64,000 nucleotides of DNA from Actinomycetales bacterium SN12 (GTDB taxonomy: Bacteria > Actinomycetota > Actinomycetes > Actinomycetales > Microbacteriaceae): contig PJCV01000004.1 of NCBI GenBank assembly GCA_002837415.1, positions 216,042 to 280,041 of the forward strand. Direction: 5' to 3'. The notes below the pieces were generated by a model that was not told where the DNA came from, ran no database searches, and saw nothing but the letters and a program-made list of their open reading frames with translations. Position numbers and translations under genes: made by a program. Positions 16,331 through 24,994 of this stretch are shown here, piece after piece; the first letter of the stretch is position 1; each line of letters starts with the position of its first letter.

Positions 16331-17608
16331 CTACTCCGCGACGCGCGCCGCGATGTCGTGACGGTAGTGCGCGCCGTCGAGCGAGATGCGGCCGATCGCC
16401 TCGTAGGCCCTGGCGCGGGCATCCGCGAAGTCCGAACCGGTCGCGACGACGTTCAGCACCCGCCCGCCGGTCGCGATGAGCGACCCGCCGGGGGCGTCGG
16501 AGGCGCCGGTCGCGGCGTGCACGATCGAGACGCCGTCGACTGCTGCCGCATCGGCCAGCCCCTCGATCATGCGGCCCGTCTGCGGTGACTCGGGGTAGCC
16601 CTCGCTGGCCAGCACGACGGTGATCGCGACGTCGGACGAGAACTCGGGCTGCGGCTCGTCTTCGAGGGTTCCGGATGCCGCTGAAAGAAGCAGGCGTGAC
16701 AGTGGGGTGCGCAGACGGGGCAGCACGACCTGCGTCTCGGGGTCGCCGAAGCGCGCATTGAACTCGATCACGCGCACACCCGCGGGCGTGAGGATGAGCC
16801 CCGCGTACAGCAGGCCGATGAACGGTGTGCCCTCGGCGTCGAGCTGGCGCACCACGGGCATGGCGACGGTCTCGGTCACCTCGGCGACGAACGCCTCGAC
16901 GCTGCCGAAGTCATCGGCCAGCCAGGGCAGCGGCGAGTACGCGCCCATGCCGCCGGTGTTGGGTCCGCCGTCGCCGTCGAGCGCGCGCTTGAAGTCCTGC
17001 GCGGGGCTGAGCGCGCGCACGGTGTCGCCGTCACTCAGGAAGAAGAGCGACACCTCGGGGCCGGTGAGGAACTCCTCGACCAGTACCGGTCCTGCGGGCA
17101 GGTAGTGCTCAGCGTGGGCGAGCGCCTCTGCGCGGTCGGCGGTCACAATGACGCCCTTGCCCGCCGCCAGACCGTCAGCCTTGACCACGTGCGGGGCGCC
17201 CAGCTCGTCGAAGGCGGCCTCGACCTCAGCGGTCGTCGATGCGCGCACGGCGCGCCCGGTGGGCACGCCCGCGGCATCCATGATCCGCTTGGCGAACGCC
17301 TTCGAACCCTCTAGCTGCGCCGCAGCGCGACCAGGGCCGAACACCGGGATGCCGCGCTCGCGCAGCACGTCCGCGACCCCGGCGACGAGAGGTGCCTCGG
17401 GGCCCACGACGACGAGGTCGATGCCCCGCTCGTTCGCGAAGGTGGCGACCGCCGCCCCGTCGAGCTGATCGAGGTCGACGAGGGTGGCGTCCTGGGCGAT
17501 TCCGGCGTTGCCGGGGGCGGCGAAGATCTCGTGATCGGCCTCTTCGGACCGCAGGGAGAGGATGATCGCGTGCTCGCGCGCGCCCGAGCCGAGAACGAGG
17601 ATCTTCAT
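16331..17608 (-). CDS. purD: Phosphoribosylamine--glycine ligase
   Basis: A 425-residue GAR synthetase, the second step of purine synthesis. It has the N-terminal VLGSGAREHAI motif, an ATP-grasp domain with HVVKADGLAAGKGV (about residues 140-155), and TGGMGAYSP, EFNARFGDPE motifs. TAGGCT (plus strand 17615-17620) is 6 nt upstream of the ATG, so the transcript is likely leaderless. It is followed by no same-strand gene before the GNAT gene. Confidence 0.97.
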   Translation of the reverse strand: MKILVLGSGAREHAIILSLRSEEADHEIFAAPGNAGIAQDATLVDLDQLDGAAVATFANERGIDLVVVGPEAPLVAGVADVLRERGIPVFGPGRAAAQLEGSKAFAKRIMDAAGVPTGRAVRASTTAEVEAAFDELGAPHVVKADGLAAGKGVIVTADRAEALAHAEHYLPAGPVLVEEFLTGPEVSLFFLSDGDTVRALSPAQDFKRALDGDGGPNTGGMGAYSPLPWLADDFGSVEAFVAEVTETVAMPVVRQLDAEGTPFIGLLYAGLILTPAGVRVIEFNARFGDPETQVVLPRLRTPLSRLLLSAASGTLEDEPQPEFSSDVAITVVLASEGYPESPQTGRMIEGLADAAAVDGVSIVHAATGASDAPGGSLIATGGRVLNVVATGSDFADARARAYEAIGRISLDGAHYRHDIAARVAE

Positions 17609-17640
17609 GCCGCCAGCCTACCGGCGGGAAGCGGAGCCGA

Positions 17641-18321
17641 TCAGACGATGACCGGCCGCTCGACCGCGCGATCCCAGGGCTGTGCCCATCCGGTCGCGTC
17701 GAACAGCGCATCGAGGATGCCGGCGGTGAAACCCCATACGATCGTGCCGTCGACGTCGAACGCCGGGCCCTTGTACGTGTAGCCGTCGCGGCGCAGCACT
17801 GAGGTGAAGCGATTGGCCGGATCGACGAGCTGCGCGACCGGCACCCGGAAGACCTCGACCGTCTCGGCGTGATCGACGGCAGCGACGCGTGACGGCTCTC
17901 GCCACCAGCCGAGCACCGGCGTGACGAGGAAGCTGCTCACCGCGAGCGGGATCTCGGGCAGCGCCGCGAGCACCTCGACGCCCTGCGGGTCGAGGCCGGT
18001 CTCCTCCTGCGCCTCGCGCAGGGCGGTGGCGACAGCATCGGCATCCTGCTCCTCATATCCGCCGCCCGGGAACGACACCTGCCCCGGATGCGAAGACAGT
18101 GTCGCGGCGCGACGCTGCAGCAGCACGTCGAGATCGGCCGACACCGTCTCGTCATCGGTTCCGGCCGGGATGCTGTCGAGCCGGCCGAACAGGATGAGCA
18201 CGGATGCCGGCCACGCGTCGTCGCCTGACATCGGGAAGCGTGGCGTCCACTCACTCGCGCGCTCGGCGGCCGCGAGCAGCTCGGCGCGTGCGCCGCGCAT
18301 CTCCTCAGCAGAACCAGTCAT
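17641..18321 (-). CDS. NUDIX hydrolase, coenzyme A pyrophosphatase type
   Basis: A 226-residue NUDIX protein. The Nudix box is seen as GGGYEEQDADAVATALREAQEETGL with REAQEETGL carrying the metal-binding glutamates, and it is preceded by the SSHPGQVSFPGG motif that marks the CoA pyrophosphatase (NudL/PCD1) group. It probably cleaves CoA or acyl-CoA to 4'-phosphopantetheine and ADP. It lies 32 bp upstream of purD on the same strand and may be cotranscribed with it. Confidence 0.87.
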   Translation of the reverse strand: MTGSAEEMRGARAELLAAAERASEWTPRFPMSGDDAWPASVLILFGRLDSIPAGTDDETVSADLDVLLQRRAATLSSHPGQVSFPGGGYEEQDADAVATALREAQEETGLDPQGVEVLAALPEIPLAVSSFLVTPVLGWWREPSRVAAVDHAETVEVFRVPVAQLVDPANRFTSVLRRDGYTYKGPAFDVDGTIVWGFTAGILDALFDATGWAQPWDRAVERPVIV

Positions 18322-18376
18322 CGCTGTCGAGCCTACGTGCGTCGTCTGCCGGCCGTCACGCGCACCTCACGTCGAC

Positions 18377-18446
18377 AGCACGGGACCTCGACGAGTGAGC
18401 GCCTCGTTCACGCGAAGGAGCAGTGCGCTCGGCGAGGTCCCGTGCT
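18377..18446. repeat. Long inverted repeat ahead of the SCP-like gene
   Basis: AGCACGGGACCTCG (18377-18390) and CGAGGTCCCGTGCT (18433-18446) are a perfect 14-bp inverted repeat around 42 nt; pairing extends imperfectly to about 18371 and 18452. It sits in the 154-bp gap between the divergent NUDIX and SCP-like genes. Confidence 0.7.
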
Positions 18447-18475
18447 CTCGGCGGAAGAAGAAGTAGCCTGGGGGC

Positions 18476-18832
18476 ATGCCCGCCCGGAGGATCGACACGG
18501 CCGCTGGACGCGACGCGCTCTCCGCAGTCGCTGCGGGAGGGGCTGCCCGAACGGTCACGGCCCTGGCGGTGCGCTATCTGCTGCAGCTGCTCGACGAGAA
18601 GGCGCCGGGCAACAGCGTCGAGGTGCGCGTGCCGCCGTTCGGTGCGGTGCAGGTCGTGCAGGGACCGCGGCACACCCGAGGAACCCCGCCGAACGTGGTC
18701 GAGATGGATGCCGCGACGTGGATCGCGCTGGCGACCGGGGCAGAGCACTGGACGGATGCCGTGGCCGCTGGCCGCGTGACGGCATCCGGGACCCGCGCAG
18801 ATCTGTCTGACCTGCTGCCGCTGCGCCCCTGA
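18476..18832 (+). CDS. Sterol carrier (SCP2)-like family protein
   Basis: A 118-residue protein resembling the actinobacterial sterol-carrier family proteins often found near purF/purM. Features are [29 protein letters not shown] and a C-terminal [29 protein letters not shown] segment, which is the typical SCP2-like ending. No ligand can be assigned. TAGCCT (18464-18469) stands 6 nt before the ATG. It is the first of three small genes on this strand. Confidence 0.75.
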   Translation: MPARRIDTAAGRDALSAVAAGGAARTVTALAVRYLLQLLDEKAPGNSVEVRVPPFGAVQVVQGPRHTRGTPPNVVEMDAATWIALATGAEHWTDAVAAGRVTASGTRADLSDLLPLRP

Positions 18833-18855
18833 CGACCGGCGGATAGGGTCTGAGC

Positions 18856-19308
18856 ATGAAGCAGATCCTCGCGGCTTCGCTCGCCGCGCTCGCCGCGCTT
18901 GCGCTCACCGGCTGCACGGCCGCCGAGCCGCCGGATTCTGAGGCCGTCCAGCAGTGGCTCGACGAGCAGGATCGGGTGAGCGCCGGTTCCGGGGCGTTCA
19001 TGTCCGGCCTCGCCTCGACGAGCGACACCGCCGACGCCGCCGCGAAGGAGGGCAGGCAGGAGGGCGTGCGCATCGAGATGGACGAGTCCGAGAGGATCTC
19101 CACGATCGAATTCACCTGCTTCGGCGCCGAGACGATGGATGCCCGGGTGTCGGTTGAGAGCTCGTCCTCCGCCGAGGCGAGCGTCCACGAGGTGCGCTGC
19201 GATGCCGGCCCGGAGATGATCGACACCAAGGATGCTCCGGTGAGCGCCGTCACGATCAACGGGGTCAATGCCGCCGGCTTCGGAGCGTGGGCGGCGACCT
19301 TCCGCTGA
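18856..19308 (+). CDS. Putative lipoprotein of unknown function
   Basis: A 150-residue secreted lipoprotein: the N-terminal 18 residues are hydrophobic and end in LTGC, with Cys19 as the lipidation site. The mature part is acidic and contains two further cysteines (TCFGAET and VRCDAGP) that could form a disulfide. I recognise no domain. TAGGGT (18844-18849) is 6 nt upstream of the ATG. Confidence 0.75.
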   Translation: MKQILAASLAALAALALTGCTAAEPPDSEAVQQWLDEQDRVSAGSGAFMSGLASTSDTADAAAKEGRQEGVRIEMDESERISTIEFTCFGAETMDARVSVESSSSAEASVHEVRCDAGPEMIDTKDAPVSAVTINGVNAAGFGAWAATFR

Positions 19309-19347
19309 TCCCGCCACCGCACAGCCTGCGCGTGGGACAATAGGAGC

Positions 19348-19671
19348 ATGTCCGGAACAGCCAGCCACTCCACGGTCGAAGCGACGATCCGCCCCGTGCC
19401 GCGCTACGGCGTGTTCATGGTGACGGGCGCCGTGCTGGGGATCATCGTCGCCGGCATCCTGACGCTGCTCGGGTCGTACGAGCCGTCCGACGTGCTCGGC
19501 GTGGTCTATCCGCCCGGACAGGTGTTCGGCTTCGCGCTGCTGTGGACCGTGCCGATCGGCGTGGCGCTCGGCGGCATCATCGCGGTCGGCCTCGACCGTG
19601 CTGGTCGCAAGCACGCGCGCGTCGTGACCGTCGCGCACGAGCGAGTCGTCGAGGACGACGAACAGGCCTGA
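19348..19671 (+). CDS. Small membrane protein of unknown function
   Basis: A 107-residue protein with two predicted helices (about residues 25-45 and 62-82) and charged ends; the C-terminus is acidic. Conserved-looking GVVYPPGQVFGFALLW sits before helix 2. Similar potassium-transporter-Trk-like annotations exist for short proteins of this type but I cannot support them. GACAAT at 19336-19341 lies 6 nt before ATG, indicating a leaderless mRNA. Confidence 0.7.
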   Translation: MSGTASHSTVEATIRPVPRYGVFMVTGAVLGIIVAGILTLLGSYEPSDVLGVVYPPGQVFGFALLWTVPIGVALGGIIAVGLDRAGRKHARVVTVAHERVVEDDEQA

Positions 19672-19696
19672 GCCGAGCAGAGGACGACGAGCAGGC

Positions 19697-20296
19697 CTAG
19701 GCGAGCTCGGCGATCACCGGTCGCATCGCCGCGTCGAACGCCACGACGTCACGACGCAGCCCGTCGGTGACGGCGACGCTCAGCGAGCCGATCCACCAGA
19801 TGCCGCGCTGCGTGAACGGCAGCACCTGCACGTTCAGCTCGAACGAATGCGCACGGCGGCCGATATCGCGCTCGAACTCGGCGATCGCACTGGCGTAGGC
19901 GCGGTAGGCGCCGCCGGAGGAGCTGACCGAATCGACGTACCTGTTGTGCGCACGCTGCGCGTAGTGCAGCACGGTCTGCGCATGCGGGATGATCGCGGCG
20001 CGCAGCTCCTCCGCGCCGGTCGTGGGCAGGGCGATGAGGGTGTCGAAGCCCTCGACGAGGTCGAGCGGCACCTCGGAGCGGTGCGCGCGGGGCTCGACGG
20101 TCATGTCCCAGTACTCGCGCCACTGCTTCTCGAGAGCATCGTCGACTTCGGCGGCGTCGGGAGGACGCACCTCGAGTCCGCGCAGCGCCGGCAGATCCTC
20201 CGGCGCCCGGATGCCGAGCAGCTGTCGCAGCGCGAGCGCGACGAGCACCGAAGTGCCGGCGTCTTCGCGGATCAGCCACTGCGGCTTGTCGACCAT
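19697..20296 (-). CDS. Conserved hypothetical protein, function unknown
   Basis: A 199-residue soluble protein that I cannot assign to a family. It has an N-terminal MVDKPQWLIREDAGTSVLVALALRQLLG segment, a long helical middle part and a C-terminal GIWWIGSLSVAV segment. No membrane helix, signal peptide or catalytic motif is visible. TACGAT (plus strand 20303-20308) is 6 nt upstream of its ATG. It stands alone, converging with the small membrane protein gene. Confidence 0.65.
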   Translation of the reverse strand: MVDKPQWLIREDAGTSVLVALALRQLLGIRAPEDLPALRGLEVRPPDAAEVDDALEKQWREYWDMTVEPRAHRSEVPLDLVEGFDTLIALPTTGAEELRAAIIPHAQTVLHYAQRAHNRYVDSVSSSGGAYRAYASAIAEFERDIGRRAHSFELNVQVLPFTQRGIWWIGSLSVAVTDGLRRDVVAFDAAMRPVIAELA

Positions 20297-20406
20297 GGCC
20301 CCATCGTAGGGTCCTTCGAGATCCTGTGCGCAGCCCTTGCGGCCGGCGCCGCTGCTGCCCTCGCCGTCGCAGCCGGCGCCGAAGGCGGCTGGCCGGAGGC
20401 GGTGCG

Positions 20407-20718
20407 TCAGCGGCGTCGGGAGAGGATGCGGCGATGCAGACGCTCACGGCTGCGCGAAGGCGGACGGGTGGCATCCACCAGCGCCTGCCTGGCGGCGGCG
20501 AGGCTGGGGTAGCTGCCGATCCGGCGGCTGTGCCTGTCGTGCACCACGTGGGCGGTGTCGTCGACGGTCACGAAGCCGGCGAACTCGCCGCGGCTCGTCG
20601 CAACGAAGACGTCGGCATCGGCCTGACGCCAGGCCAGCTCTGCGGGTGAGGCGTCGGGTGCGGGGTCGTGGTCGGGGATGGGCGCGCTGGAGCGCGCGGA
20701 AGTATCGGTACTGCTCAT
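20407..20718 (-). CDS. Small hypothetical protein
   Basis: A 103-residue protein with a disordered acidic/Pro-rich start and Arg-rich end (SRSRERLHRRILSRRR). The middle part, AELAWRQADADVFVATSRGEFAGFV and IGSYPSLAAARQALVDA, looks folded. I know no family for it. It is divergent from purM across a 231-bp gap, which contains CTACTCATAGTAG (20862-20874), a perfect palindrome with -10-like hexamers on both strands. Confidence 0.6.
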   Translation of the reverse strand: MSSTDTSARSSAPIPDHDPAPDASPAELAWRQADADVFVATSRGEFAGFVTVDDTAHVVHDRHSRRIGSYPSLAAARQALVDATRPPSRSRERLHRRILSRRR

Positions 20719-20861
20719 GATCTCTGGTCTGTCTGGCGGGCGGCATGCTGCCGCCTGTGAGTCGGCCGGGGCGCCAGGATCCGCATCGGTGCGGATCGGC
20801 CACTCGTGCCCGGTCTGGAGGTGTGCGCTGCGCCGGTGAGATACGGCGGAACTTCGCGCAA

Positions 20862-20874
20862 CTACTCATAGTAG
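20862..20874. promoter_or_regulatory. Palindrome with -10-like hexamers between hypothetical gene and purM
   Basis: CTACTCATAGTAG is a perfect 13-bp palindrome in an otherwise GC-rich gap; it holds CATAGT on the plus strand and TACTAT on the minus strand. It may be a divergent promoter or an operator. The rest of the 231-bp gap shows no gene. Confidence 0.4.
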
Positions 20875-20937
20875 CAGACAGTCGCGCCCGATGCCGTGAG
20901 GACCGGTCACGAGGGGACGGGTGCCCCTGCGGGCCGG

Positions 20938-20943
20938 TACGCT
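20938..20943 (+). promoter_or_regulatory. -10 element placing the purM start
   Basis: TACGCT lies 6 nt before GTG 20950, which supports that GTG over the upstream in-frame GTG at 20896. Confidence 0.6.
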
Positions 20944-20949
20944 GTACAG

Positions 20950-22065
20950 GTGGCAGACTCCCCCACCAATCCCTATGCTCAGGCCGGTGTCGACACCGCC
21001 GCCGGTGATCTCGCCGTCGAACTCATGAAGGCCTCCGTGCGTGCGACGCACGGGCCAGAGGTGCTCGGGGGTGTCGGCGGCTTCGCGGGCATGTTCGACG
21101 CCAGCGCGCTGCTCGGCTACCGGCGTCCGCTGCTGGCCAGCAGCACCGATGGCGTGGGCACGAAGGTCGCCATCGCGCAGGCCATCGACAAGCACGACAC
21201 GATCGGGCAGGACCTCGTCGGCATGGTCGTCGACGACATCGTCGTGGTCGGCGCCAAGCCGCTGTTCATGACCGACTACATCGCCTGCGGCAAGGTCGTC
21301 CCCGAGCGCATCGCGGCCATCGTGCGCGGCATCGCCGAGGCATGCTCGGCGACCGGCACCGCCCTGGTCGGCGGTGAGACCGCTGAGCACCCGGGGCTCC
21401 TCGGCCCGCGCGACTACGACGTCGCAGGCGCGGCGACCGGAGTCGTCGAGGCGGATGCCCTGCTCGGCGCGCACCTGGTGCAGGACGGCGATGCCGTGAT
21501 CGCGCTCGGATCGAGCGGACTGCACTCGAACGGCTACTCGCTCGTGCGGCACATCGTGGCGAACGCGGGCATCGGATACGGAGACAACGCCGCTGACCTC
21601 GGCAGCACGTGGGGCGAGGCTCTGCTCGAGCCGACGCGCCTGTACACGACGCCGCTGCTGAAGCTGATCGAGACCCTCCCCGGCGCGGTGCACTCGCTGA
21701 GCCATGTGACCGGCGGCGGCATCGCCGCCAACCTCGCGCGCGTTCTGCCTCAGCGCAGCTGGGCAGAGGTCGACCGCTCGACGTGGACTCCGAGCCCGGT
21801 GTTCCGGGTGCTGGCCGACATCGCCGGCACGCCGATCGTCGACACCGAGGGCACCTGGAACCTCGGCATCGGATTCCTCGCGGTGGTCGCCGCGGAGCAG
21901 AAGGATGCCGCGGTCGCCGCCATCGGCGCGCAGGGCATCGCCGCCTGGCAGGTCGCGACCGTGCACACGGGCTCGCGCCCCGAGGGCCATTTCGAAGAGG
22001 GCGCCAAGGGCGTCGACGGCGGAGCGGTGCGCCTGGTGGGCGCATACGCGGACGGAGCGAAGTAA
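20950..22065 (+). CDS. purM: Phosphoribosylformylglycinamidine cyclo-ligase
   Basis: A 371-residue AIR synthetase converting FGAM to AIR. Motifs include YAQAGVDTAAGD, LLASSTDGVGTKVAIA, VGGETAEHPG, SSGLHSNGYSLVR and VTGGGIAANLARV. The start is GTG, chosen from the leaderless promoter. purF follows after 5 bp, forming a purM-purF operon. Confidence 0.97.
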   Translation: MADSPTNPYAQAGVDTAAGDLAVELMKASVRATHGPEVLGGVGGFAGMFDASALLGYRRPLLASSTDGVGTKVAIAQAIDKHDTIGQDLVGMVVDDIVVVGAKPLFMTDYIACGKVVPERIAAIVRGIAEACSATGTALVGGETAEHPGLLGPRDYDVAGAATGVVEADALLGAHLVQDGDAVIALGSSGLHSNGYSLVRHIVANAGIGYGDNAADLGSTWGEALLEPTRLYTTPLLKLIETLPGAVHSLSHVTGGGIAANLARVLPQRSWAEVDRSTWTPSPVFRVLADIAGTPIVDTEGTWNLGIGFLAVVAAEQKDAAVAAIGAQGIAAWQVATVHTGSRPEGHFEEGAKGVDGGAVRLVGAYADGAK

Positions 22066-22070
22066 CACCC

Positions 22071-23552
22071 ATGTGCGGCATCGTCGGAATGGTCGGCAAC
22101 GGACCGGTCAACCAGGACATCTACGACGCCCTGCTGCTGCTGCAGCATCGCGGGCAGGATGCCACGGGCATCGCCACCGCAGAGCCGAACGGCGTCATGC
22201 ACCTGACGAAGGCCGAGGGCATGGTGCGCGAGGCGTTCCGCACCCGCGACATGCGCTCTCTGCTGGGCAGCATCGGCCTCGGCCACGTGCGCTACGCCAC
22301 CAAGGGCACCGCGTCGAGCGAAGAGGAGATGCAGCCCTTCTACGTGAACGCGCCGTACGGCATCGTGCTGATCCACAACGGCAACCTCACGAACACCCGC
22401 GAGCTCACGGCGGAGATGGCGGATCGCTACCGCCGTCACCTGAACTCGTCGAGCGACACCGAGCTGCTGCTGAACGTGCTGGCGGGGGAGCTGCAGGCAA
22501 CGACATCGTCGGTCGACCTCGACGCCGATCGCATCTTCGACGCCGTCGAGCGCACCCATGAGCGCATCGAGGGTGCGTACGCGGTCATCGCGATCATCGC
22601 CGGGTACGGTCTGCTCGCCTTCCGCGACCCGTTCGGCATCCGCCCGCTCATCCTGGGTCGCCGTGCTTCGACAGGCTCAGCAACCCAGGAGGGCACTGGC
22701 GCGGACGAGTGGGTCGTGACCAGCGAATCGCTCGTGCTCGAGAACGCCGACTACGAGATCGTGCGCGAGGTCGAGCCCGGCGAGGCCGTCTTCATCTCCA
22801 ACGACGGAGAGCTGTTCACCCGCCAGTGCGCCGAGAACGCGCAGCTCGTGCCGTGCGCGTTCGAGTACGTCTACCTCGCCCGGCCCGACTCGGTGATGAA
22901 TGGCGTCTCGGTGTACGAATCGCGCCTGCGGATGGGCGACAAGCTCGCCGACACCATCGCCAAGCACGTGCCGCTCGACGAGATCGACGTGGTCATGCCG
23001 ATCCCCGACTCGTCGCGCCCCTCGGCGATGGAGGTGGCCCGCAAGCTCGGCAAGGAGTATCGCGAGGGCTTCTACAAGAACCGGTACGTCGGCCGCACGT
23101 TCATCATGCCGGGCCAGGCGGTGCGCAAGAAGAGCGTGCGTCAGAAGCTCAACGCGATGTCGTCGGAGTTCCGCGGCAAGAACGTGCTGCTCATCGACGA
23201 TTCGATCGTGCGCGGGACCACCAGCCAGCAGATCATCCAGATGGCCAGGGATGCCGGCGCGAAGTCGGTCATCTTCGCGTCTGCGGCGCCTCCCGTCCGG
23301 CACCCGCACGTGTACGGCATCAACATGCCGTCGCGACACGAGCTCATCGCGCACGGGCGCACGATCCCGGAGATCGCCGAAGAGCTCGGCTGCGACCGCA
23401 TCGTCTACCAGGAGGTCGACGACCTGAAGGCGGCGATCATCGAGGGGAGCGACCTCACCGACCTCGACATGAGCTGCTTCGACGGACGGTACGTCACCGG
23501 CACCGTCACCCCCGAGTACCTCGCCTGGGTAGAGCAGTCACAGACCTCGTGA
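22071..23552 (+). CDS. purF: Amidophosphoribosyltransferase
   Basis: A 493-residue enzyme, the committed step of purine synthesis. Cys2 (MCGIVGMVG) is the Ntn-type glutaminase nucleophile exposed after Met removal; the C-terminal PRTase domain has the PRPP loop NVLLIDDSIVRGTTS. Residues about 198-208 (ASTGSATQEGT) carry a short insertion encoded by a dispersed genomic repeat, in a loop between the two domains. It starts 5 bp after purM and its TGA overlaps the GTG of the MFS gene by 4 bp. Confidence 0.97.
   Translation: MCGIVGMVGNGPVNQDIYDALLLLQHRGQDATGIATAEPNGVMHLTKAEGMVREAFRTRDMRSLLGSIGLGHVRYATKGTASSEEEMQPFYVNAPYGIVLIHNGNLTNTRELTAEMADRYRRHLNSSSDTELLLNVLAGELQATTSSVDLDADRIFDAVERTHERIEGAYAVIAIIAGYGLLAFRDPFGIRPLILGRRASTGSATQEGTGADEWVVTSESLVLENADYEIVREVEPGEAVFISNDGELFTRQCAENAQLVPCAFEYVYLARPDSVMNGVSVYESRLRMGDKLADTIAKHVPLDEIDVVMPIPDSSRPSAMEVARKLGKEYREGFYKNRYVGRTFIMPGQAVRKKSVRQKLNAMSSEFRGKNVLLIDDSIVRGTTSQQIIQMARDAGAKSVIFASAAPPVRHPHVYGINMPSRHELIAHGRTIPEIAEELGCDRIVYQEVDDLKAAIIEGSDLTDLDMSCFDGRYVTGTVTPEYLAWVEQSQTS
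22666..22687. repeat. Dispersed CTTCGACARGCTCAGGGACCC repeat inside purF
   Basis: CTTCGACAGGCTCAGCAACC matches the intergenic element at 24938-24983 closely but here is read in frame as part of PurF. The reading frame is kept. Confidence 0.75.
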
Positions 23553-24832
23553 CGCCCCCGCAGCCGCTCTGGCGCGGCCGGGTGCTCGCCGTCCTCGGCA
23601 TCCTGCTCTGCGCGTTCTCGCTGCGATCGGCCGTCGCCTCGCTCTCGCCCGTCGTCGACCTGATCGGCGAGGACTTCGAGGTCTCGTCGGCCGTGCTCGG
23701 CGTGATCGGCACGCTGCCGCCCGCCTGCTTCGCCGTCTTCGGCATCCTCACCCCGATGCTCGAGCGGATGCTGGGGATCGAGAGACTCACGGTGATCGCG
23801 CTGACGGCGATCACCGGCGGTCTCGTCGCTCGCGGCTTCGCGACGGACTCCGTCGGGCTGCTGGCCGGGACGGCGGTGATCTTCGCCGGAGTCGGCATGG
23901 GGAACATCCTGCTGCCGCCGCTGGTGAAGAAGTTCTTCGCCGACCGCATCGGCCTGATGATGACCGTCTACACGACCGCCATGGCGTTCTCGACCTTCGT
24001 GCCCCCGCTGGTCGCGGTGCCGGTGGCGGATGCCTTCGGCTGGCGCTTCTCGATGGCCATGTGGGCCGCCTTCGCCTTCGCCGGTGTGATCCCGTGGCTG
24101 GTGATGATGGTCCGGCCCGGCGCTCCGGTCGTCTCGGCGGCACGGGTTCGGGGGTCGGCGGACGAGGACACGAGCTTCGCCGCCACCGGCCCGATCGCCA
24201 CCGCGCCGACGAATCGTCGTCTGTTCGGACGCCTGGCGCGGATCCCCCTGGTGTGGGCGCTGGCGCTGACCTTCGGCACCTCGTCGACGATGGCGTACGT
24301 GTCGTTCGCGTGGCTGCCCTCGATCCTCATCGACACCGCCGGGGTGGATGCCGCGACCGCCGGCTTCCTGCTGTCGCTGTGGGCGTTCATCGGCCTGCCC
24401 GCGTCGCTCATCGTGCCCGTGCTCGTCGTGCGCTTCCAGGCCACCCGACCGCTGTTCGTGTTCGGATCGCTCTCGGCTCTCACCGGGCTGCTGGGCATCA
24501 TGCTCGCACCGGCACCCGAGCTGCTGTGGCTCTGGATGAGCCTGTTCGGCATGGTGGGGCTGCTCTTCCCCCTCGCGCTGGTGCTGATCAGCATCCGCTC
24601 CCGCACCCCTGAGAGCGCGGTGCTGCTGTCGAGCTTCGTGCAGAGCGCGGGCTACGTGCTCGCCGCGATCTTCCCGGCACTGGTCGGCATCCTGCACGAC
24701 GCGACGGGAGGGTGGACCATCCCGCTCATCGCGGTCGGCGCGGTGCTCGTGCTCACCTTCCCCGCCGGACTCGTGGCGGGACGTCGCGTCACGGTCGAGG
24801 ACGAGTGGGAGCGCCGGCACGGCCGCTGGTGA
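23549..24832 (+). CDS. MFS transporter, CynX/NimT-like
   Basis: A 427-residue protein with 12 predicted helices, similar in shape to CynX/NimT carriers: SLRSAVASLSPVVDLIGEDF near the start, GMGNILLPPLVKKFF after TM4, and AYVSFAWLPSILIDTAGVD in the second half. The substrate is unknown. GTG 23549 overlaps the purF stop (GTGA), so it is translated with purM-purF; a role in purine or nucleobase export is possible from the context alone. A second, distant relative is at 25945. Confidence 0.85.
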   Translation: MTPPQPLWRGRVLAVLGILLCAFSLRSAVASLSPVVDLIGEDFEVSSAVLGVIGTLPPACFAVFGILTPMLERMLGIERLTVIALTAITGGLVARGFATDSVGLLAGTAVIFAGVGMGNILLPPLVKKFFADRIGLMMTVYTTAMAFSTFVPPLVAVPVADAFGWRFSMAMWAAFAFAGVIPWLVMMVRPGAPVVSAARVRGSADEDTSFAATGPIATAPTNRRLFGRLARIPLVWALALTFGTSSTMAYVSFAWLPSILIDTAGVDAATAGFLLSLWAFIGLPASLIVPVLVVRFQATRPLFVFGSLSALTGLLGIMLAPAPELLWLWMSLFGMVGLLFPLALVLISIRSRTPESAVLLSSFVQSAGYVLAAIFPALVGILHDATGGWTIPLIAVGAVLVLTFPAGLVAGRRVTVEDEWERRHGRW

Positions 24833-24896
24833 GCTGAGGCCTGTCGGCCATCACGCCGCTGCCTGGACCGACGACGTAACCCGGTCGACACGACGA

Positions 24897-24934
24897 AACC
24901 CTGGTCGACACGGCGTATGCCGGTCGCCAGGGTT
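24897..24934. terminator. Hairpin after the purM-purF-MFS operon
   Basis: AACCCTGG (24897-24904) pairs with CCAGGGTT (24927-24934), with an inner CGGC/GCCG stem. A GGTCGACACG motif is repeated twice just upstream. It lies between the MFS gene and the convergent DUF3073 gene. Confidence 0.55.
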
Positions 24935-24936
24935 CG

Positions 24937-24983
24937 CCCTTCGACAAGCTCAGGGACCTAACTTCGACAAGCTCAGGGACCCA
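24937..24983. repeat. Tandem pair of dispersed CTTCGACAAGCTCAGGGACC repeats
   Basis: Two copies of CTTCGACAAGCTCAGGGACC follow one another (24938-24958 and 24962-24982). This is the clearest intergenic form of the element that also occurs inside purF, the MerR gene and recQ. Confidence 0.8.
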
Positions 24984-24994
24984 GATGAGAGCGG

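Noticed and set aside
20297..20406. GCCGGCGCC repeats as a transposon end
   Set aside because: Only two short GC-rich copies, no transposase or target duplication; chance or a weak hairpin is enough.
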